Assembly (NCBI GenBank): GCA_050084985.1
Contig: JBITNC010000001.1
Span: 19,406,001 to 19,470,000, forward strand
Direction: 5' to 3'
Length of the DNA stretch: 64,000 bases
Source of the DNA: Nageia nagi
Lineage: Eukaryota > Pinophyta
A model generated the notes under the pieces. It had not been told where the DNA came from, did not search any database, and saw only the letters and a program-made list of their open reading frames with translations. Positions 57,493-64,000 of the stretch are shown one piece after another. The position numbers and the translations under genes were made by a program. The first letter of the stretch is position 1. Every line of letters starts with the position of its first letter.

Positions 57493-58800
57493 ATTATGGA
57501 AACTATAGCTATAGTTGATGAAGGATTTCCCATGTTGCATCTTCTAGTGCCATGCCTTGCCATTGCATAAGTACTTCTATGATGGAGTGATTATGAAGCT
57601 ATTGTGAGCATTGATCCAAAACTACCTCAGGTACAACTACCATTGATCCATATTCTACCAACTTAGGTAATTATGTATAAAATTGAACCTTTGATCCAAC
57701 CACTTTCTTGAGGTAAGAGACATGAAACACTAGATGAATCTTGGAAGAAGCAAGAAGCTCTAATTTGTATGCAGCTAGGCCAATGCACTGTAACACCTTG
57801 TTAGGACCATAAAAATTTGGGACTAATTTTTGACGGCCTTTTATTTTTAAGAATTTTTGGTGATAAGGTTGTAACCTTAGAAAGACCATGTCATATACTT
57901 GGAACTCCTTTTCCACATGTTGTTGATCAGCCTATTGTTTCATACAATGTTGGGCTATCTAAAGGTTATCCTTGAGTAAACAAATAATATCATCCCAAGT
58001 AACTAAAGCTAAGGAAAGTGCCTAAACTTTACTAGTACCTACAACATATGAGGTGACTATTGGTGGAACTTGACCATACATTGCTTCATAGGGGGTCATC
58101 TTGTTGGTAGAATTATAAGATGCATTATACCACCACTTAGCTAAGGGAAGCCATTGTACCCAATGCACAGGTTATGTTGAAGCAAAATAATGTAAATATG
58201 TTTCCAAGCATTTGTTGATAATTTTAATTTGACCATTAGTTTGTAGGTGATATGCTAAGCTCATGTTTAGTTGGGTACTTTGTAGTTTAAATAGCTCTTG
58301 TCAAAAATGACTTGTAAAAGTGGGATCATGATCACTAAAAATCATCTCTAGCATGCCATGTAGTTTGAAAATTATATCCAAAAATAATTGTTCCACTATC
58401 ATTTATTTGTAGGGATGAGCCAATGAACCAAAATGAGCATATTTGGGTAACTGATCAACCACCACTAGAATAATTGATTTACCATGAGATTTATGAAGGT
58501 ATTCAATGAAATCCATTAAGATATCGATCCATGTATGGGTAGGTATGGGGAGAGGTTGAAGGAGTCTTGGAGTACCCACTATCTCACCCTTTTGTCATTA
58601 ACACACATCACAAGCTGCCACAAACTACTTGATATCCAATTTCATACCTATCTAATAGAATGATCATGCCACTCACTTATAATTTTTCAAAAATCCTTCA
58701 TGTCCTAATGTAGGTGTGGAATAAAATTCAACAAGTATTTTTTATTTACATTTTGAAGGAGATGGTAACAAAATTTGACCTTTGAATCTCAAAATACCAT
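57493..58800 (-). pseudogene. Chroviro-1 integrase with chromodomain-like tail
   Basis: The integrase core reads [20 protein letters not shown] (about 58535), MIFSDHDPTFTSHF (about 58345) and NGQIKIINKCLETYLHYF (about 58245-58190). The catalytic Glu position holds Lys (GQIK instead of GQTE). The C-terminal GPY/F-type segment (VPNFYGPNKVLQCIGLAAYK, HLVFHVSYLKK) spans about 57820-57700. Beyond it EVVLDQ...IIEVLMQWQGMALEDATWE (about 57620-57530) is a chromodomain-like motif. In chromoviruses this tail directs insertion toward heterochromatin. Confidence 0.9.
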
Positions 58801-58829
58801 CATGCCATGTATGGTGTGGTTTACTCATG

Positions 58830-60330
58830 GGGTCTTGAGTGATCTATTTTAGCAATTCTTGAGTGGAGCTATCCTCTACCCACTCTTGTTTAGCTTCATC
58901 CAACCATTGAGGAATATGATATGAAAGAGCTTGTAGTGCTACTTGATTTTCAAATTTTTTGGAAAAAGCATCAGCAACCACGTTCTCCTTACCTTTATGG
59001 TATACTATCTCATAATCATACCCTAGTAGTTTGGTCACCCATTTTTGTTACTCAGATGTAGAAATACATTACTCAATCAAAAATTTAAAACTATGATGAT
59101 CTATGAGGATGATTAAATCACAACCAATGAGATATGTTCTCTAATATTGAACTGCATGAATGATGGCAAGCATTTCTTTTTCATAAGTAGATTTACCCAA
59201 ATTGTTTTTAGAGAGTGCTCTACTACTTAATTGCAAGGGACACCCCTCTTGCATTAATACTACCCTAATTATTACTCCACAAGCATCACTTTCTATCACA
59301 AAGGTTTTAGAAAAATGTATCATTGCTAATATAGGGGTGGTACACATCGCTTCCTTGAGCTTAAGGAAAGCTACCTCAGCTTGAGGGGACCATTATAATG
59401 CATTCCTTTTCAACAACATGGTTAGAGGTGTTGCAATCTTACCATAATCCTTCACAAATTTTCTATAATAGCCTATAAACCCTAATAATCCTTAGAGACT
59501 TTTCAAATATGTAGGAATATACTAGTTTTGCATGTCAGTAATCTTTTATGGATCCACCTTAACTCCCTCTTCAGATAAGACATGGCCTAAGTAATCAATT
59601 TCCCTCTTATCGAATTAACATTTTGATTTTTTTGCATATAGCTAGTGTTCTTTCAAAATTTATAAGATTTATTCAACATGTGCCAAATGTTCTTACCATG
59701 TCTTACTATAGATCAAGATATCATCAAAGAAAACTAAAATGAACTTCCTAAGGAACAGATAAAACACCTGAGTCATTAAACTTTGAAATGTGGATGGAGC
59801 ATTTATGAGGCCAAAAGGCATGACTAGGAACTCATAATGGCCCTCATGGGTGTGGAATGTAATTTTTGGTATATCCTCCTCCTTGAGATAGATTTGGTGA
59901 TACCCAAATCATAGGTCCATCTTGGAAAAATATCTTACCCCATGTAGTTCATCCAATAATTCATCAATGATCAAGATGGAAAATTTATCCTTGATGGTAA
60001 TTTTGTTGAGGGCTTTGAAATCCACACACATATGCCAAGAACCATATTTCTTATGAACTAATATAATTGGAGAAGAATATGGGCTTATGCTAGGTCAGAT
60101 TACTCCTACATCCCATAATTCTTTAACCAATTTTTCAATTTCATTTTTTTGTAAATAAGGATACTGATAAGGATGAATGTTTGGTGGGTGAATTCTTGGC
60201 ACCAACTAGATAGCATGATTATGTGATCATTAGGGTGGTAAGCCTCTTGGTTCCTTAAATGTACTTGAATGCTTACTTAAGATGGGCTATAGATCCTTAG
60301 GATCTATGATTTTAGATTTAATAATTGATA
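58830..60330 (-). pseudogene. Chroviro-1 reverse transcriptase and RNase H
   Basis: RT motifs in order on the minus strand: [18 protein letters not shown] (about 60035-59985), YFSKMDL-FGYHQI (about 59925), [20 protein letters not shown] (about 59845-59785), catalytic [11 protein letters not shown] (about 59740-59705, Asp pair intact) and YLGHVLSEEGVKVDP (about 59600). RNase H: FVIESDACGVIIRVVL (about 59310-59260), LSKNNLGKSTYEKEMLAIIH (about 59215-59155) and YHKGKENVVADAFSKK (about 59000-58950). Several stops and frameshifts. Confidence 0.92.
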
Positions 60331-60514
60331 AAGAGTATAACTATGCCAGTATCCTTTTTCTAATTTTTTGTAGGATATTTTCCATGTGATGTGAGCTCAC
60401 AACTTGTACAGATCCACCCTATAATCCCCTAAGAGTATGCTCTTATTCATCTATTTTGAAGGTCATCCATAGCTTTGCAAAATTCCGCTATACAAAGCCC
60501 AAAGTCCTCAAGCA

Positions 60515-61060
60515 TTATACCCCCAAAACTATATCACATCTCCCAAGTGGTAAAGCATACATGTTGCTTTTCAAAATATAGTGGTCCATGCTCAGTTTGA
60601 CATTGTGACATGTGAATTTACATGCTATTTTTCTTCCATTACCAACCATAACCTCAAAATTATTTATAGGGTGGATGTAATAATCAGCAACCTTATCCAC
60701 TCATGGATCAATGAAAGTATGAGTACTTCTCAAATCCAACAATATTATGAGAGGGCATTTTTTAAAGAACCCTTTGACCTTCATAGTTTGAGGGGTGATA
60801 ATTCTTGCTAATGCATTGTAAGAGATAACTAGGGCCTCTTCATTTGGAATTTCCTTTGTAGCCTCTTTAGGTGCACTCTCATATTCCTCCTCACTAGGAG
60901 CATCAACATTAAGTAAATATAACTTTTGTTGTATACAAAAATGACCACGAACAAATTTCTCATCATAATTATAGCACAAGCCCTTCTTTTGACACTCTTT
61001 CATTTCTTCCCACATCAATTTTTTAGTTTACATTATGTGATTCAATGGTGGGATACTTGT
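60515..61060 (-). pseudogene. Chroviro-1 nucleocapsid and protease
   Basis: EMKECQKKGLCYNYDEKFVRGHFC (about 61005-60935) is the zinc knuckle linked to protease (families CYNCDEKxxxGHxC), with the second Cys replaced by Tyr. LIILLDLRSTHTFIDP near 60750-60705 is the protease active site, with DLR instead of DSG. VADYYIHPINNFEVMVGNGR follows. Confidence 0.85.
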
Positions 61061-61114
61061 GTTATTAGAGGAATGAGAAATATTATGTATTTTGGTGAAT
61101 GTAGGTCTTGCATT

Positions 61115-61650
61115 TTATCGATGAGCACTAGCTTTATCTTCAATGAGCTTTGCCAAGGTAATAGCATCCATCATAGTTTTAGGATTAAATATTTTGACAT
61201 CTAGTTTAATTTCTTCCTTTAAACCACTGATAAAACAACTTGTGAAAAATGCATCATCCAACCCCTTTGTGTGATTTGCCAATTTCTTAAATTGATTTTG
61301 GTACTCTTTGACTATTGTAGTTTGATGTAACTTGGTCAATGCCCTTGTGAAGTCTTCATAGTCACTAGGACCAAAGTGGATCAATAATTATTGAGTGAAT
61401 TCATCCCTTGAAGGTGTAGGATGCATTTTAGATTACCACGGGTGCCATTGGAGAGCCTCATAGTCCAAATGAAAAGATACCATGCGTAACTTCAAATCCT
61501 TTGGGATTTGGTTTAATGTGAAATACTATCCAGATTTATAAATCCAACCATTGGGATTATCTCCATGAATTGAGAAAAATTAAATTTAGTTGTTTGGGGA
61601 AGAATGAAACCAAGTTGTTGGCTTTGAAAGTTATGATGATACCCTTATGG
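61115..61650 (-). pseudogene. Chroviro-1 gag
   Basis: The minus strand reads LPQTTKFNFSQF...NPNGWIYKSGQYF, then SFHLDYEALQWH, then IHFGPSDYEDFTRALTKLHQ and ANHTKGLDDAFFTSCFISGLKEEIKLDV. This is the standard chromovirus gag core (FPxFDGxDPxGWIxxxEQFF...RFGPSExEDxxEALxKLxQ...FISGLKxEI). It is broken by frameshifts upstream of 61384. Confidence 0.88.
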
Positions 61651-62677
61651 ATTTCCTAACTACCCTGATTGCTGTGAACTAGATGCATTGTTGGTATGAC
61701 TAAAACTTAGTTGAATACTATAACATTTACTATCAAGGGATTGTATTTGTGTTTGTATTTATAAAATTTCTACTCTAAATGTATTGGTAAGTGTATTTTC
61801 CATTTTTTGGATCATATTTTGAAATGTCATCATGGGAGGATTAGCTTGTGCTACTATTTGGGATCTTGTTTCAAGTGCTATTTCTAAAAATTGCAATTCC
61901 TGAAGCTAATATTTCTAGAAACTACTATTTTTAGAAATTGTTATTTTTAAAAAGTGCCCAAAAAAGTGTATGGGTGTAATATATCAAAATTATCAACTTC
62001 AAAATATGATCACAATGGGCTAGGTCTCTTGATGATGATTTTTGAACCCATAGATATTTTTTTTTAACATCTATGGGTCTGTTTGCTTTTGTTAAAAATT
62101 GCTAAAATGGTATAGATTTTTAGTTATTTTACTATGAAGTTTTTGCTACCTCTAAATTGCTATTTTTGGTAGCTCTAAAAAATTACATGTAATACATTCT
62201 ACTTCCTAAATCAAGGTTTTTTGTGTGAAGGTATGATTCTAGGGTAAGGATTATCTACTTTGTATGCTTATCTAAACACCCCTCCTATCCAACTTTTTCA
62301 AGGAAAGAGATTATGAAGATGGATTCTATGCTAAGTAACTTTCTAGCAACACTTTATAGTGTACTATAGTTTATATATGGTCAACATAGCTTCCTACCTA
62401 GTTTTCATTTATAGCCTAGATAGTCTTTGATTTACCTTTTGATACGTGGAGTCCAATTCCGTGTAGGGTTCTGTCTGAGGCCTAGGTATTGGTGTACAAT
62501 TTTTTTGCACCTCACTTCACACATAGCTTTATGGGAAAGTGTGCTTAGCCAAAAATGATAGATCCTCTTGGATATTTTAAAACTCTTAGTATAGGGTTTC
62601 TAGCTTATACCTTTAAGAACTTTTTTTATTTTATTTTCCTATAGCAGAATGGCCTTAGAAAGAGCTCTAATACTAGA

Positions 62678-63079
62678 TGTTACGATGCTACAAATTGAAA
62701 AGGGAAATATTGCAAAAATGAAATGAATATTAATTTGAAATAAGAAAATTATAACTAAGAATTGGAAATAACAGAGCATTCATTGATAAATAGAACACAA
62801 AATAGCATCAATAAGTAGATAAAGATAGGATTTTATTGAATAGTAATAGAATCACAGGTTGCTTCAAGCGGGATACCTCCTTACAACTCCAAAGGTAGAA
62901 AATAATATTCAAGATGCCTTTCTCCATACACTTCCATCTATTTATATTAAACTAACCCTAACCCTAATAGTAATGCAAAATTGGGCCCCTCCCTTATAAT
63001 CACAATATTACAATATAAGTTGACAATTTAATAAAATACTAATACTAACACTAAAATGTTAGGATGTGGGATCCTAACA
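62678..63079 (-). repeat. 5' LTR of Chroviro-1
   Basis: 402 bp. On the plus strand the sequence just left of it (62664-62675) reads, as reverse complement, TAGTATTAGAGC, an iMet primer site TGGTATCAGAGC with two transitions. Confidence 0.94.
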
Positions 63080-63084
63080 TCTCA

Positions 63085-64000
63085 AAAGCATCCTAACACT
63101 CTTGATCCCATATAAAGTCAACACTCTTCTTCAATAGCTTATTGAAAGGATTATACTTATCTAGTAATTATGAAATGAACCTTCTAAAAGCTTGGATTTT
63201 ACCTTGTAGACTTTGAAGGTATTGTAGGTTTATAGGTGGAGGAATTTTGTTAATTTCTTTGATCTTGTTAGGTTCTACTTCTATACCTTTATTAGATATA
63301 ATAAATCCTAGTAGCTTTCTTAATAAAACCATAAATACACACTTTTTTGGATTAAGTTTAGCATTGAATTCTATTAATCTATCCAATATTTTGCATAATA
63401 TATCTAAATAAGGCTCTCGTGTTTTAGATTTGATAATAAGATTATCCGCATAGTCTTATAATATGTTGTTCATATAATCATGAAGTATGTAATTCATTTC
63501 ATGCTGATATGTAGCATCAACATTTTTTAGACCAAGAGACATGACCTTATAACAATAGGTTCCCCATGGTGTAGTTAAAGCTAATTTATATTAATGCTCT
63601 TTGGCTATCATAATTTGATTATATCCAAAAAAATATGTCCATCAAAGAGAACATTTCATATCCTATTATCTTATCCACTAAGGTATCAATATCAAGAAGA
63701 AGAAAATCATCCTTAGGGTAAGTCTTATTTACATCTCTAAAATCTATGCAAATTTGAATCCTATCATCTAGTTTTACAACTATTACAATATTGGAAATCC
63801 ACTTTGGGTAAGATATAACCTCAATTAATTTCACTTATATAAGATTTTGTAGTTCAACTTTAACCATTAAATCATTAGTTGGATGCATCCTTATAGGTTT
63901 TTTTCTTTATTGGTTTAATGTATGCTTTTAGGGTCAAATGGTGTACCACTAAATCTATATCTAATCTATGAATGTATTAATAAGTGTAAGTGAATACCTG
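63085..64000 (-). pseudogene. Tat-C reverse transcriptase
   Basis: The minus frame at 63834-63619 reads SYPKWISNIVIVVKLDDRIQ, then ICIDFRDVNKTYPKDDFLLL, then YEMFSLMDIFF: RT motifs of the Tat lineage. The catalytic box near 63450 is YADNLII instead of YVDDLIV, losing the second Asp. 63386-63168 is the thumb region (NPKKCVF...LLGFIISNKGIEVEPNKIKEI). The N-terminal part is beyond the window. Confidence 0.85.

Larger units (their letters stand above)
54409..63079 (-). mobile_element. Chroviro-1: chromovirus-like Ty3/Gypsy element, degenerate
   Basis: 402 bp LTRs (54409-54810 and 62678-63079) begin TGTTAC/T and end CTAGCA/CTAACA. Target duplication TCTCA lies at 54404-54408 and 63080-63084. A decayed iMet primer site beside the right LTR and a purine tract (AAGAGGGGTGGCA) beside the left LTR give minus orientation. 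Order: gag, zinc knuckle and protease, RT, RNase H, integrase, chromodomain-like tail. It inserted into Tat-C and was itself split by TRGAG-1 near the 3' end of pol. Without that insertion it would be about 6.0 kb. All ORFs are broken. Confidence 0.95.
52696..64000 (-). mobile_element. Tat-C: degenerate minus-strand Tat-like Gypsy element, split
   Basis: The pieces are 63080-64000 (RT; the element runs off the right edge) and 54408-52697 (Gypsy RNase H, second RNase H, integrase). Chroviro-1 separates them with a TCTCA duplication. The protein reading passes from DAFE at the right junction to NIK...PPILIPPTPRVL at the left junction, so the split is a clean insertion. The element is cut off at 52697 inside the integrase core (after the GSGQ of the third catalytic motif). 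Domain order is RT, gRH, aRH, INT, the usual Tat order. Confidence 0.85.

Noticed and set aside
62951-62970. Telomere-like CCCTAACCCTAA in the Chroviro-1 LTR
   Set aside because: Only about two units, present as part of the LTR; not an interstitial telomere.

Overview
This is a 64 kb stretch of plant nuclear DNA. It is AT-rich, contains no bacterial-style operons or RNA genes, and is almost entirely retrotransposon sequence in different stages of decay. The long, nested, slowly eroding LTR elements and the scarcity of ordinary genes suggest a large seed-plant genome, perhaps a conifer; that placement is an inference. The only ordinary-looking intact host gene is a single-exon F-box-associated/kelch-like gene at 21040-22158 (minus).

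Layout: 2045-10417 is a Ty1/Copia element on the minus strand, with 503/501 bp LTRs and AAATA target duplications. 13451-18446 is a second Copia element on the plus strand, with 248 bp LTRs and AACTT duplications; it sits inside one LTR of an older, heavily diverged element. 18.7-26.2 kb holds a Gypsy protease scrap, the F-box-like gene, an unidentified frame-intact pseudogene, a LINE scrap and a 47 bp tandem array. 26.9-32.4 kb is a degenerate Tat-like Ty3/Gypsy gag-pol with an RNase H placed before the reverse transcriptase. It is interrupted at 32460-39921 by a 7.46 kb element (863 bp LTRs, GCTAC duplications) that carries only gag on the plus strand and, on the minus strand, a spliced plant mobile domain (PMD) gene with its own TATA box. 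39.9-46.4 kb is probably the 3' part of the interrupted Tat element, with an unknown sense ORF and tandem arrays. 46.4-52.7 kb is a second gag plus antisense-PMD element. 52.7-64 kb is a three-level nest: a minus-strand Tat element, split by a chromovirus-like Gypsy element (54409-63079, TCTCA duplications), which is split in turn by a very young gag-only element (54852-57487, CTTGA duplications) with an intact 308-codon gag.

The most interesting signal is the PMD cargo. Two separate gag-carrying, apparently pol-less Gypsy elements carry an antisense PMD gene with the same design: a TATA box, then about 150 bp, then a 72 bp first exon of exactly 24 codons, then an intron, then the PMD exon. 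In the better copy the three exons total 1734 bp, an exact multiple of three, with no frameshift, yet contain about 15 stop codons that are mostly TAG. That pattern fits decay by C-to-T change at methylated CAG sites rather than by indels. Elements of this kind presumably borrow pol functions from autonomous relatives; the young gag-only element probably depends in the same way on chromovirus-like relatives with similar LTRs and gag.
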